Below the pieces are notes generated by a model that worked only from the letters and a program-made list of their open reading frames with translations, had not been told where the DNA came from and ran no database searches. Shown in pieces: positions 26,501 through 32,566 of a stretch of DNA of 37,386 bases (position 1 is its first letter; every line of letters begins with the position of its first letter). This DNA is from Flavobacteriales bacterium CG_4_10_14_0_2_um_filter_35_18 (GTDB lineage: Bacteria > Bacteroidota > Bacteroidia > Flavobacteriales > Flavobacteriaceae). A program made the translations under genes and the position numbers. Location of the stretch: positions 1 to 37,386 of the forward strand of contig PFPU01000068.1 of NCBI GenBank assembly GCA_002793215.1, given 5' to 3'.

Positions 26501-27349
26501 ATTTATCGCGGTAGAGCTACCGTTAAAAATGGAATTTTCAAATTTGATTTTATTGTTCCAAAAGATATCCGCATCGCACTTGGCAAAGGCAAAATGAGTT
26601 TTTATGCCGATAATGGCATTTTTGATCGTGCCGGTTATAATTTTGATGTTAACATTGGTGGCATCAATGAAAATGCCATGGCCGATAATCAAGGGCCACA
26701 AGTTTCATTGTTTATGAATGATGAATCTTTTTTAGATGGTGGAAACACCAACCAATCGCCCATTCTTATTGCCTCCTTGCAAGATGAATCGGGAATAAAC
26801 ACTTCAATAACAGCAGTCGATCACGATTTAATTGCCATTTTAGACGACAATCAAGCCAATCCCCTCATCTTAAACGACTTTTACCAAACCGAACTCGATG
26901 ATTTTAAAAAAGGAAAAGTGCGTTTTCAATTGCGCAATTTAACCCCGGGAACCCATCAATTAAAATTTAAGGCTTGGGATACTTACAATAATTTATCCGA
27001 AGCATCGTTAAGTTTCAATGTGGTTACAGATAATGGCATTACCTTAAATCACGTGTTAAATTACCCAAATCCGTTTGTGAATTATACCGAATTTTGGTTT
27101 GAACACAACCGGCCAAATGAAGCTTTAAATGTTCAGATTCAAATTTTTACAATTTCGGGCAAATTGGTTAAAACAATAAATAGCAGTGTCCAAACTACGG
27201 GAACTTTATCTCGAGAAATCACGTGGAATGGGCTAGATGATTTTGGGGCTAAAATTGGAAAAGGTGTTTATATTTATAAACTCAAAGTAGTATCAACATT
27301 GACGCATGACCAGGCAGAAAAAATAGAAAAAATAGTAATTCTCAGATAA
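23516..27349 (+). CDS. porU: type IX secretion system sortase PorU
   Basis: 1277 residues with a signal peptide (MTNKSYFFILFLLAISTNLSAQ). PorU is the C25 gingipain-like cysteine peptidase at the cell surface that removes C-terminal sorting domains from type IX cargo and attaches the cargo to A-LPS. The catalytic pair is visible: His789 in YYGHGGEDGW and Cys823 in VTCEFAKLDNP. An N-terminal region (about 30-540) of beta-rich prodomain-like sequence precedes the peptidase region, which contains FVCLFGDTSFDYKD and VTDDYFGMMDD. An Ig-like domain follows, then a C-terminal sorting-type domain (LNYPNPFVNYTEF to GKGVYIYKLKV) with FlgD-like features. It is 31 bases before porV and divergent from gldJ. 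The leader has only an imperfect -7 element (TATGTTTA). Confidence 0.94.
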   Translation: MTNKSYFFILFLLAISTNLSAQPSQKKNFSLDWQTPQTILLNNGKDIKLPLVKNNTINENLLPTFYDYWKNESGLSIDSFYIDNVVSSFENTTLPDEVKAKIGQTLTPHFTVVNSANSNEFQLYLEPFFIKNNRLYKVESFTLNYTLTSKIQNKSALAQNTNSILASGSWYKFAVDTTGVFKLDLGFLKSLGINTSNLNANNIRIFGNGGAMLPQKNSDFRYDDLQENALFVNDGGDNLFNNNDYMLFYAKGPDSWEVNPVNGNVNHQKNSYSNQSFYFISTDSGLGKRLETTNPNTNNPNFQLDTFNDYFVYEKDETNLFSVGQQWFGESFSINNTPQFNFIFNDIDPLKPLNIKIRAVASSSVSTQLKVNLNNNLLYNLNFSANLPGSLTLASATQQFAQTQVPDEKLNFSLTYNNSGNPAARAYLDFIEVSGTKHLIANKKQFGFRSFEAAKTATSTTLAYKITNKSTIFQVWDVSDFLNPKIITNQSNSNDFIFNAQGGLENGNATLSEYVVLNETDFYKPILLKNSKIANQNLHALKDIDYLVITQNNLMNQAARLADFHKQADNFSTAVVDVQQIYNEFGSGSPDVTSIRDFVRFLYTSASSVDKKIKFVCLFGDTSFDYKDRITNNNNIVPAFESLESFNLATSYVTDDYFGMMDDNEGTLSFFDKQDVATGRYPVTTIQEAKAAVDKTLNYIGKTAFGDWRNSITVVADDPDVASEFVLQETVERISDNISLNKPVFNIKKIYADAYKQQTSAGGERFPDVNEAINTAIENGTLVIDYYGHGGEDGWAKERILEVPQIQAWYNPNTLPLFITVTCEFAKLDNPLRVTAGEFVFNNIQGGATSLITTTREIFISVGQAFNENLVTKLFSFNDEDYTISQALMAMKNAFTSSQRLFVYYFGDPAMKLAQAKGNIKITKMNDVLVSQAIDTLKALSHVTFEGIITDKNNQIQSDFNGTLSATIYDKAIDKITLDNNNFGRTLSFDAIESKIYRGRATVKNGIFKFDFIVPKDIRIALGKGKMSFYADNGIFDRAGYNFDVNIGGINENAMADNQGPQVSLFMNDESFLDGGNTNQSPILIASLQDESGINTSITAVDHDLIAILDDNQANPLILNDFYQTELDDFKKGKVRFQLRNLTPGTHQLKFKAWDTYNNLSEASLSFNVVTDNGITLNHVLNYPNPFVNYTEFWFEHNRPNEALNVQIQIFTISGKLVKTINSSVQTTGTLSREITWNGLDDFGAKIGKGVYIYKLKVVSTLTHDQAEKIEKIVILR

Positions 27350-27380
27350 AAATAACATATTTGTAGTATAAATCAAACTT

Positions 27381-28529
27381 ATGAAAAGATTAATTCCAAT
27401 TGCGCTTTTAACTTTAGCAACCATTTTAAAAATTGAAGCACAAACCGACCCAAATCCAATATCAACGGCAGCGCCATTTCTATTAATTGCCCCCGACGCG
27501 CGTTCGGGTGGTATGGCCGATATGGGCGTTTCAACCTCTCCCGATGCCAACTCACAACATTGGAATCCAGCAAAATATGCCTTTTTAGAATCGCAATATA
27601 CCTTGGGGATAAACTATACCCCCTGGTTGAGAAATTTAACAAGTGATGTGTTTTTAGGTAGCGTTACTTATGCTAATCGGCTAGATGAACGCAGTGCTTG
27701 GGCTGCAAGTTTAACTTATTTTTCGCTTGGTTCAATTGAGTTGCGCCAAACCGGCGATCCTAATGAACCCGTTATCATTGAAAAACCAAATGAACTCGCT
27801 TTAGACGGATCTTATTCTTTGCGATTGAGCGAAAGTTTTGCTATGGCTATTGGCTTGCGCTATATCCGCTCTGATTTTGCTCTAAGAGTTGCCAATTCCG
27901 ATATCAATACCATCAATACCTTTACAGTTGACGTTGCTGGTTATTTTCAATCATCTGAAAAAAATTACGGTACCTTTAACGGCAAATGGCGCGGTGGATT
28001 TAACATTTCTAACATCGGTTCTAAAGTGTCTTTTACCGATAGCGGTCAGCAAGATTTTGTGCCTACCAACTTGAGATTTGGTGGCGGATTTGATTTTATT
28101 TTAGACGAATACAACACCATTTCTACAAACCTTGAATTCAATAAGTTGTTAGTGCCAACGCCTCCTATAAGAGATGCTAATGGAACTATTTTAAGTGGAC
28201 AAGAAGATAATGTTGGCTTTTTTAAAGGCATTTTTCAATCGTTTGGCGATGCGCCAGGAGGTTTTAAAGAGGAATTAAAAGAATTCACTTGGGCAATAGG
28301 TGCTGAATATTTATACGATAAATCATTTGCCTTAAGAGCCGGCTATTTTAATGAAAGTGATTTAAAAGGTGCTCGAAAATTTTTCACCCTTGGCGCAGGC
28401 TTTAAATTTAAAAGTAGCCAAATTGACATGTCTTATCTATTTAATGCATCCGATATTAATAACCCCTTAGAAAACACCTTGCGTTTTTCTTTAACATTCG
28501 ATTTTGGAGACCTCTTTGAAGAATATTAA
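27381..28529 (+). CDS. porV: type IX secretion system outer-membrane shuttle protein PorV (LptO)
   Basis: 382 residues. A signal peptide (MKRLIPIALLTLATILKIEA) precedes a FadL-like 14-strand outer-membrane barrel. Family marks include AAPFLLIAPDARSGGMADMG, then SPDANSQHWNPAKYAF, and late LRAGYFNESDLKGARKFFTL. PorV takes cargo from the SprA translocon to the PorU sortase. Its position 31 bases after porU is the usual order. An imperfect -7-like CATATTTG occurs in the short gap, so a weak internal promoter cannot be ruled out. No anomalies are seen. Confidence 0.95.
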   Translation: MKRLIPIALLTLATILKIEAQTDPNPISTAAPFLLIAPDARSGGMADMGVSTSPDANSQHWNPAKYAFLESQYTLGINYTPWLRNLTSDVFLGSVTYANRLDERSAWAASLTYFSLGSIELRQTGDPNEPVIIEKPNELALDGSYSLRLSESFAMAIGLRYIRSDFALRVANSDINTINTFTVDVAGYFQSSEKNYGTFNGKWRGGFNISNIGSKVSFTDSGQQDFVPTNLRFGGGFDFILDEYNTISTNLEFNKLLVPTPPIRDANGTILSGQEDNVGFFKGIFQSFGDAPGGFKEELKEFTWAIGAEYLYDKSFALRAGYFNESDLKGARKFFTLGAGFKFKSSQIDMSYLFNASDINNPLENTLRFSLTFDFGDLFEEY

Positions 28530-28555
28530 ATCCAAAAATCTAAACAAAAAGTTCT

Positions 28556-29038
28556 ATGAAATCTCTTAATATTACCACTACTTATACCATTTTCAACCAT
28601 TTAGATGAACTGCCTGAAACCATTCAAAAATTAATGAAACAAGCTGTTAACGCGCGAAATCAAGCTTACGCTCCCTATTCTAAATTTTTAGTAGGCGCGG
28701 CTATTTTACTCGATGATGATTCTATCATTTTAGGCAATAACCAAGAAAATGCCGCTTATCCTTCGGGGTTATGCGCCGAACGCGTGGCCATTTTTAGTGC
28801 CGCTGCAAATTTTCCGAAAGCTCATTTTAAAGCTTTAGCGATTTCGGCAACTGCGCTAGATAAAGATTTGTCAGAGCCCGTTGCCCCTTGCGGTGCGTGC
28901 CGACAAGCAATAGCCGAATACGAATTTAAACAAGAAACACCCATTGCTATTTATTTTATGGGAAAAACAGGTAAAATTATTAAGGCCAATTCCATTAAAG
29001 ACTTATTGCCGCTGGCTTTTGATAAATCGTTTCTTTAA
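28556..29038 (+). CDS. cdd: cytidine deaminase
   Basis: 160 residues, typical for the homotetrameric form. It deaminates cytidine and deoxycytidine to uridine and deoxyuridine in pyrimidine salvage. Zinc is held by Cys73 in C-A-E (73-75) and by Cys112 and Cys115 in PCGACRQ, with Glu75 as the proton shuttle. NNQENAAYPSGLCAER and YAPYSKFLVGAA are standard family sequences. It is 26 bases after porV and 3 bases before the haemoglobin gene, so it is probably carried on the porU-porV transcript, as known in Flavobacterium. The link to secretion seems to be positional only. Confidence 0.95.
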   Translation: MKSLNITTTYTIFNHLDELPETIQKLMKQAVNARNQAYAPYSKFLVGAAILLDDDSIILGNNQENAAYPSGLCAERVAIFSAAANFPKAHFKALAISATALDKDLSEPVAPCGACRQAIAEYEFKQETPIAIYFMGKTGKIIKANSIKDLLPLAFDKSFL

Positions 29039-29041
29039 ACA

Positions 29042-29416
29042 ATGATTGATATTCTTAACAGAGCAGATCTCTACTTATTGGTTAAACAGTTTTATATAAA
29101 ATTGATGAATGATGCACTCCTTAAACCTTTCTTTGCGGATTTAAATACCGATGAAAAGTTGGAGCAGCACTTGCAAATTCTCGTCGATTTTTGGGATCAA
29201 CAACTCTTTTACAATGGCACTTATCATCGAAATGCCTTGCTACCACATTTAAATATGCATCAAAAGTTGCCATTTAAAAAAGAACACTTTGAACAATGGC
29301 TAAGTTTTTTTGGTCAAACTGTCGATCAAAATTTTGTTGGCGAAAAGGCTAATCAAGCAAAAATTAAGGCACAATCTATTGCAACCGTCATCCAAATTAA
29401 AATTTCTCAACTTTAA
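29042..29416 (+). CDS. group III truncated haemoglobin
   Basis: 124 residues, the length of the 2-on-2 globin fold. The proximal haem-ligand histidine is probably His73 in HLNMHQKLPF, followed by the group III pattern EHFEQWLSFF. LYLLVKQFYIKLMNDALLKPFF matches the A/B/E helical start, including the tyrosine/phenylalanine-rich B helix. ILVDFWDQQLFYNGTYHRN is typical of group III globins. Such proteins bind oxygen, NO or other diatomic ligands in the cytoplasm; the Campylobacter Ctb example relates to oxygen and NO physiology. It starts 3 bases after cdd, so it is in the same transcript. The physiological role here is not visible. Confidence 0.88.
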   Translation: MIDILNRADLYLLVKQFYIKLMNDALLKPFFADLNTDEKLEQHLQILVDFWDQQLFYNGTYHRNALLPHLNMHQKLPFKKEHFEQWLSFFGQTVDQNFVGEKANQAKIKAQSIATVIQIKISQL

Positions 29417-29440
29417 GAAGTTTCATTTATAATTAATCCT

Positions 29441-29448
29441 TAATTTTG
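29441..29448 (+). promoter_or_regulatory. candidate -7 element for the ketosynthase III-like gene
   Basis: The bases read TAATTTTG, an exact TAnnTTTG match, in the 51-base gap after the haemoglobin gene. The predicted start would leave a leader of about 14 bases. The -33 box is not recognisable. Confidence 0.42.
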
Positions 29449-29467
29449 GCATTCTAATTATATTTTT

Positions 29468-30538
29468 ATGTTTTTAAATTCAGTTATCACAGGTATAGGT
29501 AGTTACATACCAACCGTCGTCAAAAAAAATGCAGACTTTTTAAATGAGCGCTTTTATTGCGAAAAAAACGAGCCATTCGGCGCTACCAATGAGGTGATTA
29601 TCGAAAAATTCAAAGCCATTACAGGTATTCAAGAACGCCGTTATGTAACCGATGATTTAAATTCTTGTGATATTGCAACCATCGCCGCCGAGCGTGCCAT
29701 TGCCGATGCTAAAATTGACCCCGAAACCCTTGATTATATTATCTTTGCGCAAAATTTTGGCGATATTAAAAAAGGAACCATCCAAACGGATATTATTCCA
29801 AGTTTAGCCGCAAGGGTTAAACACCACCTTAAAATAGCGAACCCAAATTGTGTTGCCTATGACATCATTTTTGGTTGTCCCGGATGGATTCAAGCCATGA
29901 TACAGGCCCATTTATTTATAAAAGCCGGTGAAGCGAAACGCTGTTTGGTAATAGGTTCAGAAACCTTGTCGCGTATTTTAGATATGCACGACCGCGATTC
30001 TATGATTTATTCGGATGGCGCAGGTGCGGCCATTTTAGAAGCTCAAGAAGGAGAAGAAAAAACAGGCATCTTAGGTTTTTCGGCCATGTCGCATACCTTA
30101 GAAGAAGCCGGTTATTTATTTTTAGGAAAAACCAATTTCCCCAATGGCGACCCAAACATACGCTATATTAAAATGTTTGGCCGTAAAATATACGAATATG
30201 CCTTAAATCATGTGCCCGATGCCATGAAAGCGGCGCTCGATAAAAATGGCGTTGACATTCATAGCGTCAAAAAAGTATTTATGCATCAAGCCAATGAAAA
30301 AATGGATGAAGCCATTATCAAACGCTTTTTTAAACTCTATAAAACACCAACACCCGAAAATATTATGCCTATGAGTATTCATAAACTGGGAAATAGTTCG
30401 GTGGCTACCGTTCCAACGCTGTTAGATTTGGTATTAAAAAATAAAATAGAAAACCAACACATCAATAAAGGCGATATTGTTGTATTGGCTTCGGTTGGCG
30501 CTGGAATGAACATCAACGCCATCGTTTATAAATTTTAA
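29468..30538 (+). CDS. 3-oxoacyl-ACP synthase III family protein (KAS III-like thiolase fold)
   Basis: 356 residues. The condensing-enzyme triad is present: Cys137 in IIFGCPGWIQAM, His273 in VFMHQANEKM, and Asn309 in HKLGNSSVATVPTL. KAS III enzymes condense an acyl-CoA starter with malonyl-ACP. The protein is longer than FabH (about 317-335) and differs from it: the N-terminal insert ERFYCEKNEPFGATNEVI and the GCPGW sequence around the cysteine replace FabH's typical context. It is therefore probably a paralogue used in an alternative lipid or secondary metabolite pathway rather than the housekeeping fabH, but that is inference. It is last in the plus-strand run and is followed by tandem hairpins. 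Confidence 0.86.
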   Translation: MFLNSVITGIGSYIPTVVKKNADFLNERFYCEKNEPFGATNEVIIEKFKAITGIQERRYVTDDLNSCDIATIAAERAIADAKIDPETLDYIIFAQNFGDIKKGTIQTDIIPSLAARVKHHLKIANPNCVAYDIIFGCPGWIQAMIQAHLFIKAGEAKRCLVIGSETLSRILDMHDRDSMIYSDGAGAAILEAQEGEEKTGILGFSAMSHTLEEAGYLFLGKTNFPNGDPNIRYIKMFGRKIYEYALNHVPDAMKAALDKNGVDIHSVKKVFMHQANEKMDEAIIKRFFKLYKTPTPENIMPMSIHKLGNSSVATVPTLLDLVLKNKIENQHINKGDIVVLASVGAGMNINAIVYKF

Positions 30539-30676
30539 GATTTTTAGAATCCTTCAAGATTTTTTGTAATAATCTTGAGCTTTGGATATAAATATGATCA
30601 GCTGATGTGCCCTTTTGGTTTAATAACCGCAAATAAACAAGCAAGTTAAGCCTTAGTTATCTTCAAATTAAATGGA

Positions 30677-30742
30677 CTGTAAGGTTAAAAAAACCTTCCA
30701 GATAAAATACCAAACCTGCAAGGTTTCAAAAACCTTGTAGGT
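30677..30742. terminator. two tandem inverted repeats between convergent genes (bidirectional terminator candidate)
   Basis: Hairpin 1: CTGTAAGGTT (30677-30686) pairs with AACCTTCCAG (30692-30701) with one mismatch and a 5-base loop. Hairpin 2: ACCTGCAAGGTTT (30714-30726) pairs with AAACCTTGTAGGT (30730-30742), 13 positions with one G-U and a 3-base loop. Both share the core AAGGTT/AACCTT. They lie between the 3' ends of the ketosynthase-like gene and the symporter gene, as expected for termination in both directions. Confidence 0.6.
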
Positions 30743-30750
30743 AACTTAAT

Positions 30751-32433
30751 CTAAATGGTCAATTGCGGTTTTTTTGGCGTCATACTTTCAAAACCTAAGG
30801 CTAGCAACATCACCAAAGCACAACCCAATAAATTCAGCCATAAATAAGGTAACACATCTAGATAATAGACAAAAATGATAAGTACTTGGGTTATGATAGC
30901 GGCTAAAAATACTGCGTTTCCCTTGACCATTTTTATAAAAAATGCCAATAAAAAGATGCCCAACACATTGCCATAAAATATAGAGCCAATGATATTGACA
31001 AGCTGTATTAAATTGTCAAATAAGTTAGCTATGGTTGCAACTAAAATTGCCATAATTCCCCAACCTACGGTAAACCACTTTGTGGCATTAACATAATGTT
31101 TATCGCTCTTTTTAGTTTTAACATTTCGCTTGTATAAATCAAGCGCCGTTGTAGCGCCCAACGCGCTGATTTCGGATGATGTAGAAGACATTGCTGCCGA
31201 TAAAATTACCGCCAGCAACAAGCCAATTAAACCTCTCGGTAAGTTATTCAAAATAAAATGCAAAAACACATAATCTTTATCATTGGTTTCTATTGTTTTA
31301 TCTGCTTTAGCGATAATAACTTTGGCGTTTTCGCGATTGGCGACTTCCTTTTTATTAAGCGCGTTGATTTGTTGTTTAATAGGTGTATTATCAGATGCGT
31401 TTACTAATTGCAATTGTAAAGTTTTTAAGTCTGCTTCATTTTTTAAGTGATTCTTTTCTAAAGCCTTATACTCATTGGCAAAAGCGGAATGATAAACTGC
31501 GTTGGTCGCTGCCGGATTAAAATTTAAGGGGGTATGGTTAAATTGGTAAAAAACAAAAACCATCACACCAACCAACAAAATAAAAAACTGCATCGGTATT
31601 TTTAACAAGCCATTAAACAAAAGTCCCAGTTGACTTTCTTTAACCGTTTTTCCCGATAGATAGCGTTGCACCTGACTTTGGTCGGTTCCAAAATAGGACA
31701 ACATTAAAAAAGTGCCACCTAAAATACCCGTCCACACGGTGTAGCGGTTATTCAAATCGAATGAAAAATCTAAAATGTTCATCTTGCCACTAGCACCTGC
31801 AATTTTTAGTGCTTTTATAAAATTGATATCATCGGGCAAATAACTAAGTATAATAAAAAAGCTTGCAAACATTCCAGCAAAAATGACTGCCATTTGATGT
31901 TTTTGAGTTACGCTAACGGCATTGCATCCTCCGGTAACGGTATAAATAATAACCAAAGTGCCGATGCTTATGTTTAAGAGGAGTAAATTCCATCCCAAAA
32001 CGGCTGATAAAATTATGGCTGGTGCAAAAATGGTAATGCCGGCTGATAAGCCACGCTGAATTAAAAATAAAATTGCCGCCAAACTACGCGTTTTTAAGTC
32101 GAACCGCGATTCTAAAAATTCATAGGCGGTATAGACTTTTAAGCGGCTGTAAAGCGGAATAAAAACGATGCAAATGATAATCATGGCAATGGGCAAACCA
32201 AAATAAAACTGAACAAAACCCATCCCGCTATGAAAAGCTTGACCTGGTGTTGATAAAAAAGTGATGGCGCTGGCTTGTGTTGCCATAACCGATAAGCCTA
32301 TGGTCCACCATTTATCGTTATTGCCACCCCGCACATATTCATCCACATTTTTGCTACCGCTCGTTTTAAACGAACCGTAAATTACAATAAATAAGAGCGT
32401 TGAAATTAGGATAACCCAGTCTAAAGTTTGCAT
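30751..32433 (-). CDS. sodium:solute symporter (SSS family)
   Basis: 560 residues with about 13 membrane spans. MQTLDWVILISTLLFIVIYG is the first span. It is followed by NVDEYVRGGNNDKWWTIGLS and MATQASAITFLSTPGQAFHS, the SSS sodium-site region, and later SYFGTDQSQVQRYLSGKT. These belong to the SSS family (SGLT/PutP type), which imports sugars, amino acids or other organic solutes with sodium. A hydrophilic insertion of about 75 residues (roughly 305-375, YKALEKNHLKNEADLKTLQL and a second Lys/Glu-rich stretch) lies in one loop and looks helical, possibly coiled coil. The start follows a 35-residue membrane protein by 3 bases and, beyond it, a PIG-L deacetylase gene. The substrate is unknown; the neighbour hints at an acylated or N-acetylated compound. 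Confidence 0.9.
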   Translation of the reverse strand: MQTLDWVILISTLLFIVIYGSFKTSGSKNVDEYVRGGNNDKWWTIGLSVMATQASAITFLSTPGQAFHSGMGFVQFYFGLPIAMIIICIVFIPLYSRLKVYTAYEFLESRFDLKTRSLAAILFLIQRGLSAGITIFAPAIILSAVLGWNLLLLNISIGTLVIIYTVTGGCNAVSVTQKHQMAVIFAGMFASFFIILSYLPDDINFIKALKIAGASGKMNILDFSFDLNNRYTVWTGILGGTFLMLSYFGTDQSQVQRYLSGKTVKESQLGLLFNGLLKIPMQFFILLVGVMVFVFYQFNHTPLNFNPAATNAVYHSAFANEYKALEKNHLKNEADLKTLQLQLVNASDNTPIKQQINALNKKEVANRENAKVIIAKADKTIETNDKDYVFLHFILNNLPRGLIGLLLAVILSAAMSSTSSEISALGATTALDLYKRNVKTKKSDKHYVNATKWFTVGWGIMAILVATIANLFDNLIQLVNIIGSIFYGNVLGIFLLAFFIKMVKGNAVFLAAIITQVLIIFVYYLDVLPYLWLNLLGCALVMLLALGFESMTPKKPQLTI

Positions 32434-32436
32434 AAT

Positions 32437-32544
32437 TTATTGGAAATAACGCATCAGTAAATAAAACACCAAAATGTAAAACAGGTTAGCTATAATTATC
32501 CAAACATACCACGATTTAAAATTATGAGGTTTACTTTCACCCAT
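32437..32544 (-). CDS. 35-residue single-span membrane protein, candidate symporter accessory subunit
   Basis: The frame runs ATG (32544-32542) to TAA (32439-32437), encoding 35 residues. A polar N-terminus (MGESKPHNFKSW) is followed by one membrane helix (YVWIIIANLFYILVFYLLM) and RYFQ at the end. It is too short for a 60-residue cutoff. Support for it being real comes from three points: it exactly fills the gap between the PIG-L and symporter genes, it ends 3 bases before the symporter ATG, and its hydrophobic segment is a clean transmembrane helix. Small membrane proteins encoded next to SSS transporters are known in other bacteria (for example YhdT with PanF). A role in stabilising or regulating the symporter is inference. 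No Shine-Dalgarno is seen, as is usual in this phylum. Confidence 0.72.
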   Translation of the reverse strand: MGESKPHNFKSWYVWIIIANLFYILVFYLLMRYFQ

Positions 32545-32566
32545 TTTACGCTTAATTAAGAGTTTA

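Noticed and set aside
26474-26701. Antisense open frame within porU
   Set aside because: The porU frame is continuous with domain support, and the antisense frame has low-complexity composition only.
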